Source: an uncultured Roseiflexus sp.
GTDB lineage: Bacteria; Chloroflexota; Chloroflexia; Chloroflexales; Roseiflexaceae
Direction: 5' to 3'
NCBI GenBank assembly: GCA_937935075.1
Contig: CALGYB010000056.1
Coordinates: forward strand, 1 to 63,846
DNA length: 63,846 nucleotides
Below are positions 8,112-15,981 of this stretch, in pieces (position 1 is the stretch's first letter; every line of letters starts with the position of its first letter). A model generated the notes under the pieces. The model saw only the letters and a program-made list of their open reading frames with translations. It was not told the DNA's origin and searched no databases. Position numbers and translations under genes: made by a program.

Positions 8112-8615
8112 ATGAGTGCGCGCGTGATCGACAATCTGCGCAAAGTCGAGATCTTTGCCGGGTTGAGCGACGATGAGTTGGTGCAGGTCGCCAGGTTGTG
8201 CAAGGCGCTGCGTGCGCCTGCCGGTCAAACGATCTTCAATGAAGGCGATACCGGAGATGAGTTGTATATCGTTCACGAAGGAACGGTGCGGGTCATGATC
8301 ACCACCCGTCTGTCGGACGGAACAACTGCACCCTCGACGATCAACACCCTCTATCCTGGTCAATGCTTCGGCGAGCAGGCATTGCTCGGCGGCGCGGCGC
8401 GCACGGCAGCCGTCTCCGCCAATGAGCCGACGGTGCTCATCGTGATGCGGGCGCTGGATTTCGATGCGCTGGCAGAACACAACCCGCGGATCGGGTTTGT
8501 GGTCATGCGCAACCTGGCGCGCGATCTGGCGTACAAACTCAACGCTTCCAACCTCCTGTTGCGCGGCAACATCCGCTGGCGCGGCGATGAACTCGGCAAG
8601 CGCGCGCGCGAGTGA
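8112..8615 (+). CDS. Cyclic-nucleotide-binding domain protein (no DNA-binding domain)
   Basis: The 167-residue product is a single CRP-type beta-roll: VEIFAGLSDDELVQVARLC, then GQTIFNEGDTGDELYIVHEG, then GQCFGEQALLGGAARTAAVSA, which corresponds to the phosphate-binding cassette. It then has one C-terminal helix and stops, without the helix-turn-helix of Crp/Fnr regulators. It probably acts as a sensor by protein contact, or is a reduced family member. The ATG at 8112 has GGGAG six bases upstream and is preferred over the ATG at 8106. Confidence 0.8.
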   Translation: MSARVIDNLRKVEIFAGLSDDELVQVARLCKALRAPAGQTIFNEGDTGDELYIVHEGTVRVMITTRLSDGTTAPSTINTLYPGQCFGEQALLGGAARTAAVSANEPTVLIVMRALDFDALAEHNPRIGFVVMRNLARDLAYKLNASNLLLRGNIRWRGDELGKRARE

Positions 8616-8656
8616 GCAGCGAACCCCGCAACGCAACAGGCAAAGCATTCCCGCCT

Positions 8657-9637
8657 TTACAGCGTCACCTCGACTCCCAGACCGAGTCGTTCCGCCTCGC
8701 GCAGCGCCAGTTGCGCAACGGCAATATCCTGTACGGCATTGCCGACCGATTTGAAGAACGTGATCTGCTCATCGCTCGTGCGCGCCGGCGACCGACCGGC
8801 GAGCACCGCGCCTAATTCGACGGTCTGCGTCTCATCGAGCAAACCCAGATTGCGCGCATGCTGGAGATCGCCCGCTTCAGCCCACGCCGCAGTCTGCTGA
8901 TCCACCACGATGTATGCCCGCCCAACGGTTTCCGGCGGCACTTCGACCATGCGCGGCGTGAAGGAGCCAATGCCGTTGATGTGGGTTCCAGGGCGCAGGT
9001 CGGCATCGTCGAAGACCGGCGTCGGCGAAGAGGTCGCACAGCAGATGATGTCCGCCTGCGGAACAGCAGCGGCGGCGGAAGAGACGATCTCGATCGCGGC
9101 GACGATCGCGCGTTCGCGTAGCCATGCCGCCATACGTTCGGCACGCTCACGGTTGCGGTTGACAATGATCACCCGCTCGATCGGGCGCACGGCGCATACG
9201 GCTTCGACCTGATGGGGCGCCTGCGCCCCGGCGCCAATCACCGCCAGCACCCGTGAGTCTGCGCGGGCAAGTGCGCGGGTGGCTGCGCCCGATGCTGCAC
9301 CGGTGCGCAACGCCGTCAGATACGAACCTTCGAGCACCGCCGCCGGTCGTCCGGTTGTGGCATCGAGCATGGTTACGAGTGCGTGAATGCGCGGCAACCC
9401 GTGACGGGCTGCATTGTGCGGAAAGACCGACACCACCTTCAAGCCCAACCCGCTGCTTTCTTCCAGCAACGCCGGCATCACAAACGTGTGCGACTCGTGG
9501 GCGCGTTGCTGGAGATGTGCGCGTAGCGGCACGACAGCACGTCCGGTTGAGAGTTGGACAAACGCAGAAGCAACCGCATCGATTGCAGCGGGCATCGTCA
9601 CTGCACGCCGCACATCGTCAGCGCTCAGGATTCGCAT
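8657..9637 (-). CDS. Ornithine cyclodeaminase/mu-crystallin family protein
   Basis: The 326-residue protein starts MRILSADDVRRAVTMPAAID. It shows the family signature GLGLKVVSVFPHNAARHGLP, the YLTALRTGAASGAATRALAR segment and the nucleotide-binding VLAVIGAGAQAPHQVEAV. C-terminal FKSVGNAVQDIAVAQLAL is typical. Family members include ornithine cyclodeaminase, alanine dehydrogenase and imine reductases, all NAD(P)-linked. The substrate cannot be assigned. The first codon overlaps the end of the upstream SDR gene by 20 bases, so the two are probably co-transcribed and translationally coupled. Confidence 0.88.
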   Translation of the reverse strand: MRILSADDVRRAVTMPAAIDAVASAFVQLSTGRAVVPLRAHLQQRAHESHTFVMPALLEESSGLGLKVVSVFPHNAARHGLPRIHALVTMLDATTGRPAAVLEGSYLTALRTGAASGAATRALARADSRVLAVIGAGAQAPHQVEAVCAVRPIERVIIVNRNRERAERMAAWLRERAIVAAIEIVSSAAAAVPQADIICCATSSPTPVFDDADLRPGTHINGIGSFTPRMVEVPPETVGRAYIVVDQQTAAWAEAGDLQHARNLGLLDETQTVELGAVLAGRSPARTSDEQITFFKSVGNAVQDIAVAQLALREAERLGLGVEVTL

Positions 9638-10436
9638 ACGAAACGCCTTTCCCTTCAGAGTCTCGCCACACAAACAGATGCGCCAGCAGCCAGTCCGCCA
9701 GCCGGGGAAGCAGCAACGCCATCCCCACCGTCAGGCGGTCGCTCCACGTGGCATACGCAACACGCGGCTCATGGCGGATGGCGCGCACCATCGTTTCTGC
9801 CACCCGTTCCGGCGCAATGCCGGGCGGATCGAAACGTCGCAGGTCGCCGTGGATGCCGAGGCGACGCGTGTTGAATGCCGTGCGCGTCGTTCCCGGTCGC
9901 ACCAGTGTCACAGTAATGCCGCTGCCACGCAGTTCTACTCGCAGCGCCTCGCTCAACCGGTCGAGCGCCGCTTTGGTTGCCGCATAGCCGCCGGCATAGG
10001 GCAGCGCCCGCAAGCCGACAACCGAGGAGACGAAGATGATCTGCCCGCGCCGGGCGCGCCGCATATACGGAAGCGCCGCCTGTGTCAGATACAGCGGACC
10101 GAACAGGTTGACATCCAGGGCAGCGCGCAGATCGGCGGGTTGCAGGCGCGCCACCGGCGCTGCCAGACCGACGCCGGCATTGTTGATCACCACATCGATG
10201 CGCTGATAGGTGGTGATGACTTCTGCCACGAGACGCTGCACTTCCATCGGATCGGCGACGTTTGCCGGAATGGCGCGCGCGCGCCCATTCAACCGGCGGG
10301 CAAGGTCATCAAGGCGCGCAGTGTCGCGCGCGGTCAGCACAACATGCGCACCCGCAGCGACGAGGGCGTGCGCGGTTGCTGCGCCAATCCCACTCGACGC
10401 ACCCGTGATAATCACAACTTTTCCTGCCGGATCCAT
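9618..10436 (-). CDS. SDR family oxidoreductase
   Basis: This 272-residue classical short-chain dehydrogenase has TGASSGIGAA (11-20), NNAGVG (86-91), a VSS serine and the YAATK Tyr/Lys pair, followed by VRPGTTRTAFNT. The C-terminal extension (VGMALLLPRLADWLLAHLFVW) is hydrophobic and amphipathic, as in membrane-associated SDRs acting on lipids or ketones. It lies between a small membrane protein gene (eight-base gap) and the ornithine cyclodeaminase-family gene (overlap), so the three form one minus-strand unit. The substrate is unknown. Confidence 0.88.
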   Translation of the reverse strand: MDPAGKVVIITGASSGIGAATAHALVAAGAHVVLTARDTARLDDLARRLNGRARAIPANVADPMEVQRLVAEVITTYQRIDVVINNAGVGLAAPVARLQPADLRAALDVNLFGPLYLTQAALPYMRRARRGQIIFVSSVVGLRALPYAGGYAATKAALDRLSEALRVELRGSGITVTLVRPGTTRTAFNTRRLGIHGDLRRFDPPGIAPERVAETMVRAIRHEPRVAYATWSDRLTVGMALLLPRLADWLLAHLFVWRDSEGKGVSYANPER

Positions 10437-10444
10437 CGCGTGGT

Positions 10445-10876
10445 CTACCGATCCACTGCTGCGGACACCGCCTCATCTGCATCGTTCAACACAGCGGCAA
10501 GGCGATCTTCCACCACAACGGCAGCAATAGGCAGAATCGGCACAAGCGCGAGATTGTAGCGCTCGGCGATCGCGCCCTTCAGTCGCAATCCATGCTGCCC
10601 CAGCCAGATCAATCCCGGCAGCAGCGCCGGTATCACGCCGAGGGTCAGAGCACGCGGCAACCAGCGGGTGCGCGGCAGCCGCCCGATCAACGCCTGCCCG
10701 ACAGTGACCACCGTCAGGGTGTTGAAGAGCAGCCGGGTATGCTCGCCAACGCTCTCGTCGCGCAGGCTGAGGTAAGGGATTTTGGGCCACCACTGACGTG
10801 AATTGCCGTGAAGAACGATCATTACCAGAACATTGGCGACGACGAACGCCAGCCGGTTCAGCACAGCGCCTGTCAT
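10445..10876 (-). CDS. Small integral membrane protein
   Basis: About 143 residues from the ATG at 10876, beginning MTGAVLNRLAFVVANVLVMI. Three or four hydrophobic segments are seen (LAFVVANVLVMIVLHG, FNTLTVVTVGQALIG, ALTLGVIPALLPGLIWLG, LALVPILPIAAVVV). A longer frame reaches 11035 but would read through the divergent promoter region, so the shorter start is preferred. It is the first gene of a minus-strand unit with an SDR and an ornithine cyclodeaminase-like gene. No family is recognised. Confidence 0.6.
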   Translation of the reverse strand: MTGAVLNRLAFVVANVLVMIVLHGNSRQWWPKIPYLSLRDESVGEHTRLLFNTLTVVTVGQALIGRLPRTRWLPRALTLGVIPALLPGLIWLGQHGLRLKGAIAERYNLALVPILPIAAVVVEDRLAAVLNDADEAVSAAVDR

Positions 10877-10913
10877 AATCGTTTCCGTATCATCAAGAGA
10901 GCAGCGTTTGTAT

Positions 10914-10942
10914 ACAGTAGAACGAAATGCGTCATATGTCAA
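10914..10942 (-). promoter_or_regulatory. Divergent sigma-70-type promoter (membrane protein side)
   Basis: On the minus strand TTGACA (10942-10937), a 17-base spacer and TACTGT (10919-10914) form a good housekeeping promoter. It lies about 40 bases before the start at 10876. Confidence 0.65.
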
Positions 10943-10953
10943 CCGGCTTGACA
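10937..10953. promoter_or_regulatory. Palindrome joining the two -35 boxes, candidate operator
   Basis: TGTCAACCGGCTTGACA is an inverted repeat (TGTCAA, five bases, TTGACA). It contains both divergent -35 hexamers, so a protein bound here would affect both promoters. The arms are consensus -35 sequences, which alone could explain the symmetry. Confidence 0.45.
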
Positions 10954-10976
10954 CGACCACGATTTTCGCGTACCAT
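10948..10976 (+). promoter_or_regulatory. Sigma-70-type promoter for the regulator and sugar locus
   Basis: TTGACA (10948-10953), a 17-base spacer and TACCAT (10971-10976) precede the GTG start at 11029. Confidence 0.65.
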
Positions 10977-10982
10977 ACATAT

Positions 10983-11006
10983 GTCTTACATCCCATGCCA
11001 TAAGAC
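10983..11006. promoter_or_regulatory. Inverted repeat in the regulator leader, candidate operator
   Basis: GTCTTA (10983-10988) and TAAGAC (11001-11006) are complementary arms with a 12-base spacer, just downstream of the predicted transcription start. This is a common position for autorepression by GntR-family proteins. Confidence 0.4.
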
Positions 11007-11028
11007 AGACCGACGGAGTAGTCGAACG

Positions 11029-11982
11029 GTGACAAAGGAGCGCATCTCCGCCAAAGACATTCAGCGCGCGTTGATCTGGCGTATCAGCAATGGCGTGTAT
11101 CACGCCGGCGAGACATTGCCGCCGGTGCGCAAACTGGCTGAAGAGTTCGGTGCAAACCGCAACACGGTGAACAAAGCATGCCAGGAACTCCGCAAACTCG
11201 GCATGCTCGAGATGCGTGCCGATCGGCGATCACCGATCGTCACCCGCATCGCAACCACTGCCGCGCCGCTGGAGTACGTGCGGCAGCAGGCGCGCGACGT
11301 TGTGTGGCAGGCAATGTCGGCAGGGATGACGCGCCAGCAACTGCTTGCCGACATCACGGCGCTGATCGAAGAGGTGTATGGCGAAAGCGATCTGACGATC
11401 CGCTTCCTCGAATGCAACTCCTACGATAGCACCACGCTGAGCCACGATCTGTCGCGCCTGACCGGTGTGCCAATCGGCGCCGGCTTGCTCGATGAATTGC
11501 GCCAGGACGTTGACGCATTCGCTCAAAAATACGATCTGATTGTGACGACCTTCCACCATCTCGCGGAGGTATTGCAAGCGTTGGCGCCCTATCGGGATCG
11601 GGTGATCGGCGTCGATACGCGCCCTTCGCCTGAGTCCCTGCTCCGTATTGCACGGCTGACAAAACCGCGGATCGGGCTGGTGTGCACGCTGCCAGATACC
11701 GCTCGTTCGCTGGAATACACCATTCTGATTTATCAACCAACAGCGCAGGTCATAACTGCGCGGATCGACGCACACGATGATGTCCGCCGTGTGGCGCGCA
11801 TCTGTGATCATCTGGTGGTGACGCACAACTGTGTCCCTGCTCTGGCGGAACTGACCAGTCGGCGACCTGACGTGGTGATCGAGTTCCGCATCGATGATCA
11901 GTCTATCGAGTATTTGAAAGATCGCATTCGTGTCACCCGTCATGAGAGGACGGCGGCGCGATCTCAAAGGAACGTCTCGTGA
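11029..11982 (+). CDS. GntR-family transcriptional regulator
   Basis: The GTG at 11029 has GGAG ten bases upstream; the product is about 317 residues. Residues 5-75 form a GntR winged helix (IQRALIWRISNGVYHAGETL, then RKLAEEFGANRNTVNKACQE). The C-terminal part, about 230 residues, does not show UTRA, FCD or aminotransferase signatures. It contains an alternating strand/helix region (YDLIVTTFHHLAEVLQALAP, then IGLVCTLPDTARSLEY) that resembles a ligand-binding alpha/beta domain. Its stop overlaps the GTG of the GH36 gene (GTGA), so it is coupled to the sugar locus and probably controls it in response to a sugar. Confidence 0.85.
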   Translation: MTKERISAKDIQRALIWRISNGVYHAGETLPPVRKLAEEFGANRNTVNKACQELRKLGMLEMRADRRSPIVTRIATTAAPLEYVRQQARDVVWQAMSAGMTRQQLLADITALIEEVYGESDLTIRFLECNSYDSTTLSHDLSRLTGVPIGAGLLDELRQDVDAFAQKYDLIVTTFHHLAEVLQALAPYRDRVIGVDTRPSPESLLRIARLTKPRIGLVCTLPDTARSLEYTILIYQPTAQVITARIDAHDDVRRVARICDHLVVTHNCVPALAELTSRRPDVVIEFRIDDQSIEYLKDRIRVTRHERTAARSQRNVS

Positions 11983-14033
11983 TCATTCCTGCCACGCTCG
12001 ATCTCTCCGCTGCCGGAATGTCCTGCCTGCTGCGCCTCGTTCCGCGCATCGCGCTGGTCAGGCTTGGACTGGCGGATACACCATGGGCGCTGGATTCGTC
12101 GGCGCTTTTTGCGGCGGTGGTTGATGGACAGTTGCTCGATGCACAGACGCCAGGCGCACAGGTACGGCGCGTGTCGGAGTATGAGGCGCCGCCTGGCATG
12201 CGGCATGTCTGTCTCGAACTGGCATATGCCGCTTCCGGGATTGTTGTTGAGTATCACGTGGCGGTGTATGCTGACGCTCAAGTGCTGGAGACGTGGATTG
12301 TTGTGCGGAATGAGAGCGAAGCGCCGCATCGCGTGACCCGACTGGACTCGCTGGCGCTCGATCTTCCGCCCGGCATCTATGAACTCTGCACCTTCACCGG
12401 TGCGTGGGGCGCAGAGTTCGAACCGCAGTGCGCCCCCCTCAGCAGCGCCACACTGCTCGAAAGTCGTTCTGGACGATCATCGCACGGGCATCATCCCTGG
12501 TTCACGCTCATTCGCAATCGACACTCGCTAATGTCCGGCATGGTCGCGTGGTCGGGCAACTGGGTCGTGCGGCTGACGCCGCGGCTGGATGGCGCTGTTG
12601 TCCTGTCGGGCGGGCTGCACGATTGGGAGTTCGCCGTCGATCTCGCGCCAGGAACAGCGGTCGAAGCGCCGCCGGTGGTTCTGGCGTTCGCAAAGGGCGA
12701 TGATCTCGACGAGACCGCTGTTCAGTTTGCGCGTCTGGGACGGAAGTTCTGGTATCCGCACAACGCACTGGCGGATGCGCTGCCGGTCGAGTGGAATCAC
12801 TGGTGGGCATACGAAGACCGCGCGCTCGATGAGGCGACGTTCCGCGCCAACGTTGATGTCGCGGCGCGCCTGGGCATCGAGGTGTGCACCCTTGACGCCG
12901 GATGGTTCGGCGCTGCGGATGCCGGGACGCACTGGTACGAACAGCGCGGCGACTGGGATATGGTCAATAGCGTGCGCTTCCCGTCTGGTATTCGCACACT
13001 CGCGGATTATGTTCATACGCATGGCATGCGTTTCGGTATCTGGTGCGAAATCGAGGGCCTCGGCGCCCACGCGCGGCTGGCGGAGCGGCGCCCGGCGTTT
13101 GTCGCCATGCGCGACGGCGAACGCCTCGGGTATGTCTGCCTGGGCAATCCGGCGGCGCAGCAGTGGGCATTCGAGACGCTCGACCGCCTTGTGCGCGAGT
13201 ATGGATGCAACTGGATCAAACTGGATTTCAATCTCAATCCCGGCGCCGGGTGCAATCGCACCGATCACGGGCATGGCGCCGGAGACGGGTTATATGCTCA
13301 CTATCGCGGGTATTACGCGCTGCTCGACCGGTTGCGCGCCGCGCATCCCGAGGTGGTGCTGGAAAATTGCTCGTCGGGCGGGTTGCGCATCGATGCGGGT
13401 ATTGCGCGCCGCACTCACATGGCGTTTTTGAGCGATCCGGACTGGCCCGAACATAGTTTGCAGGTGTTCTGGGGCGCGACCTGTATGCTCGCGCCAGACG
13501 CCTGCCTGCACTGGGGCTATTGCGAGTGGGCATTCGCAGAGCATCCGAGCCAGAGGTTCAATCCGCGCGATCCGACGCTTCAGCCGCATCAGGTCGATTT
13601 TTACACCCGCATTTCGATGCTGCGACGCTTCGGCTTTTCACAGCGTCTCCCCGATCTGCCGGAATGGGTCGCACAGCGGTACACGGAACACATTCAGTTC
13701 TACAAAACCGTCATGCGGCGCTTTGTGCGTGAAGCAGACCTGTACCGCCTGACCGGGCAACCGCTCGGCGAGGGGCGCGGCGATCGCTGGGCTGGATTTC
13801 AGTACCGCATGCCCGATGGTCGCGAGCATCTGATTGCCGCTTTTCGCCTGCCGGGCGGAGAGCCGTCGCGGGCGCTGCGGTTGAAACACCTGAACCCTGA
13901 TCGGACATACACCCTTTCGTGGATCGACACCGGGCGTCAGGCGCAGATCAGCGGCGCCGACCTGATGTGTGTCGGTCTCCAGTTCGACACTCTGCCAGAA
14001 GAAGGATCGGCAATCGTGTTGATCCACGAATAG
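11979..14033 (+). CDS. GH36-family alpha-galactosidase-like glycosidase
   Basis: This 684-residue protein has an N-terminal beta-sandwich followed by a barrel beginning WNHWWAYEDRALDEATFRAN, where CTLDAGWFG is a family signature. NWIKLDFNLN (411-420) carries the predicted nucleophile Asp416, and FLSDPDW (483-489) the predicted acid/base Asp. VLENCSSGG (460-468) is another conserved GH36 block. The enzyme would release terminal alpha-galactose or a related sugar; no signal peptide is seen, so it acts on imported oligosaccharide. The GTG start has AAAGGA seven bases upstream and overlaps the regulator stop. ABC permease genes follow. Confidence 0.88.
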   Translation: MIIPATLDLSAAGMSCLLRLVPRIALVRLGLADTPWALDSSALFAAVVDGQLLDAQTPGAQVRRVSEYEAPPGMRHVCLELAYAASGIVVEYHVAVYADAQVLETWIVVRNESEAPHRVTRLDSLALDLPPGIYELCTFTGAWGAEFEPQCAPLSSATLLESRSGRSSHGHHPWFTLIRNRHSLMSGMVAWSGNWVVRLTPRLDGAVVLSGGLHDWEFAVDLAPGTAVEAPPVVLAFAKGDDLDETAVQFARLGRKFWYPHNALADALPVEWNHWWAYEDRALDEATFRANVDVAARLGIEVCTLDAGWFGAADAGTHWYEQRGDWDMVNSVRFPSGIRTLADYVHTHGMRFGIWCEIEGLGAHARLAERRPAFVAMRDGERLGYVCLGNPAAQQWAFETLDRLVREYGCNWIKLDFNLNPGAGCNRTDHGHGAGDGLYAHYRGYYALLDRLRAAHPEVVLENCSSGGLRIDAGIARRTHMAFLSDPDWPEHSLQVFWGATCMLAPDACLHWGYCEWAFAEHPSQRFNPRDPTLQPHQVDFYTRISMLRRFGFSQRLPDLPEWVAQRYTEHIQFYKTVMRRFVREADLYRLTGQPLGEGRGDRWAGFQYRMPDGREHLIAAFRLPGGEPSRALRLKHLNPDRTYTLSWIDTGRQAQISGADLMCVGLQFDTLPEEGSAIVLIHE

Positions 14034-14076
14034 ATAACAGACGAAGCCGTCATTCGTCTCACCGGAGAGCAGCGCA

Positions 14077-15027
14077 GTGGATACACCTCATCCTCAGCCA
14101 CAGATCGCAGTGCGACAAAGTGCACGACGGGCGAGTCGCCGACGGCACATTGAAGCGATCCATGCCTACATCTTTATGGCGCCGGCAATCCTCGGGTTGC
14201 TGTTCTTCACGCTGGGACCGATGGTCGCCTCGTTTTTGCTCAGTTTCACCGACTACAATATTCTGACCGATCCGCGCTGGAATGGTCTGGCGAACTACGA
14301 CAGACTCTTCAACGACGAACTCTTCTGGCAATCGCTCAGAGTCAGCGCCACCTATTCAATCGTCAGCGTCCCGTTGGGGTTGGTCGTCGCACTGGGGCTG
14401 GCGTTGCTCCTGAACCACAAAATGCGCGGGATTCTGTTCTTCCGCTCGGTCTACTACCTGCCGACGGTCATTTCTGGCGTTGGCGTGGCGATGCTCTGGC
14501 GCTGGCTCTTCAATGGCGATTACGGGATCATCAATATCCTGCTGCGCGGCGTCGGCGTTCGCGGTCCCAACTGGCTGTTCGATGAAACGTGGGCGCTCGT
14601 GGCGCTGATTATCGCCAGTCTGTGGGGCGTTGGCGGAACGATGTTGATTTTCCTGGCGGGTTTGCAGGGCATTCCGCAGGAATTGTACGAAGCCGCCGAG
14701 ATCGACGGCGCCGGACGGTGGCGGCAGTTTACCAGCATCACGCTGCCGATGATCTCGCACGTGACCTTCTTCAACCTGGTGCTGGGGGTCATTGGCGCGT
14801 TGCAGGTCTTTACCGAGGCTTATGTGATCACCGGCGGCGGTCCGAATAATGCCACTCTTTTCCTTTCGGTTTATCTCTACCGCCACGCCTTTCAGTACCT
14901 GAACTTCGGCTATGCCGCAGCAGTGGCATGGGTGCTGTTCCTGATCGTTCTGGCGCTGACGTTGCTGGTCTTTAAATCGTCGCCGCTCTGGGTCTACTAC
15001 GAGAGTGAGCGGCCGGGGAGGAACTGA
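14077..15027 (+). CDS. ABC sugar permease, MalF/UgpA type
   Basis: This 316-residue inner-membrane protein has six predicted helices, starting with IFMAPAILGLLFFTLGPMVA. The EAA loop is present (ELYEAAEIDGAGRWRQFTSI), which contacts the ABC ATPase. The start is a GTG with GGAGAG seven bases upstream. It is the first of two permeases and its stop overlaps the ATG of the second by one base (TGATG). It belongs to the carbohydrate uptake transporter-1 family, which imports oligosaccharides or glycosides. No ATPase gene is encoded in this locus. Confidence 0.93.
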   Translation: MDTPHPQPQIAVRQSARRASRRRHIEAIHAYIFMAPAILGLLFFTLGPMVASFLLSFTDYNILTDPRWNGLANYDRLFNDELFWQSLRVSATYSIVSVPLGLVVALGLALLLNHKMRGILFFRSVYYLPTVISGVGVAMLWRWLFNGDYGIINILLRGVGVRGPNWLFDETWALVALIIASLWGVGGTMLIFLAGLQGIPQELYEAAEIDGAGRWRQFTSITLPMISHVTFFNLVLGVIGALQVFTEAYVITGGGPNNATLFLSVYLYRHAFQYLNFGYAAAVAWVLFLIVLALTLLVFKSSPLWVYYESERPGRN

Positions 15028-15902
15028 TGCGTGTGCATACTGCGCCGCATGTCTTCTGGCGCACCCGCCGCGGACAGGCGCGCCTGGCATCTCTGGCAGT
15101 GGTGATTATCCTGCTGGCGGGGTCCGTGCTGGTGCTGATCCCGTTCTTCTGGATGATTTCGACATCGCTGAAGCAGGCGAGCCAGGTGTACCTCGCGCCG
15201 CCGATCTGGTTCCCCAACCCGCCGCAGTGGGGGAACTACGTGCAGGCGGTGACGCGCGTGCCGTTTCATCTGTACGCCTGGAATACCACCATTATTGTTG
15301 GATTGGTGACGATTGGCACGCTCCTTTCGTGTTCACTCAGCGCCTATGGATTTGCGCGCCTGTCGGCGCCGGGGAAGAACACGATCTTCATGCTGTTGCT
15401 CTCGACGCTGATGCTGCCCGGCGCAGTGACGCTCGTGCCAACGTACCTGCTGTTCAATGCACTGGGGTGGGTGGGGTCGTTTCTGCCGCTTATCGTGCCC
15501 GCGTACTTCGGCAGTGCGTTTTTTATCTTCCTGATGCGACAGTTCTACCTGACGATTCCGCGTGAACTCGAAGAGGCCGCCACCATCGACGGCGCCAGTG
15601 TCTACCAGATCTGGTGGAGCATTATGATGCCGCTCAGTTATCCCGTGCTGGCGACGGTGGTGGTCTTTACATTCGTGGGAACGTACAACGACTTTTTCAC
15701 GCCGCTGATCTACCTCACTGATGAGAGCAAACGCACGATTGCTGTGGCGCTCTCCTATTTTCAGGGATCACCGCGCATCGGGCCGCAGATGCACCTGTTG
15801 ATGGCAGCGGTGACCATCTCGATTGTACCGCCGCTTATTCTGTTCGTTCTGGCGCAACGCTATTTTGTGCGCGGCATTGTGATGACGGGGATTAAGGGAT
15901 AG
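15027..15902 (+). CDS. ABC sugar permease, MalG type
   Basis: This 291-residue second permease of the transporter opens with VVIILLAGSVLVLIPFFWMI, followed by STSLKQASQVY. The EAA loop is ELEEAATIDGASVYQIWWSI. Family members pair with the MalF-type protein to form the heterodimeric channel, and a shared MsmK/UgpC-like ATPase encoded elsewhere often drives it. The C-terminal QRYFVRGIVMTGIKG is characteristic. The gene is translationally coupled to the permease before it and followed by the solute-binding protein after 79 bases. Confidence 0.93.
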   Translation: MRVHTAPHVFWRTRRGQARLASLAVVIILLAGSVLVLIPFFWMISTSLKQASQVYLAPPIWFPNPPQWGNYVQAVTRVPFHLYAWNTTIIVGLVTIGTLLSCSLSAYGFARLSAPGKNTIFMLLLSTLMLPGAVTLVPTYLLFNALGWVGSFLPLIVPAYFGSAFFIFLMRQFYLTIPRELEEAATIDGASVYQIWWSIMMPLSYPVLATVVVFTFVGTYNDFFTPLIYLTDESKRTIAVALSYFQGSPRIGPQMHLLMAAVTISIVPPLILFVLAQRYFVRGIVMTGIKG

Positions 15903-15981
15903 AAGCGCCGCACGCTGCTTCCAGACACCCATCGACCATCGAACGTTTGTGGCAGTAAGCAATGCAGAGGAGGACATCATT

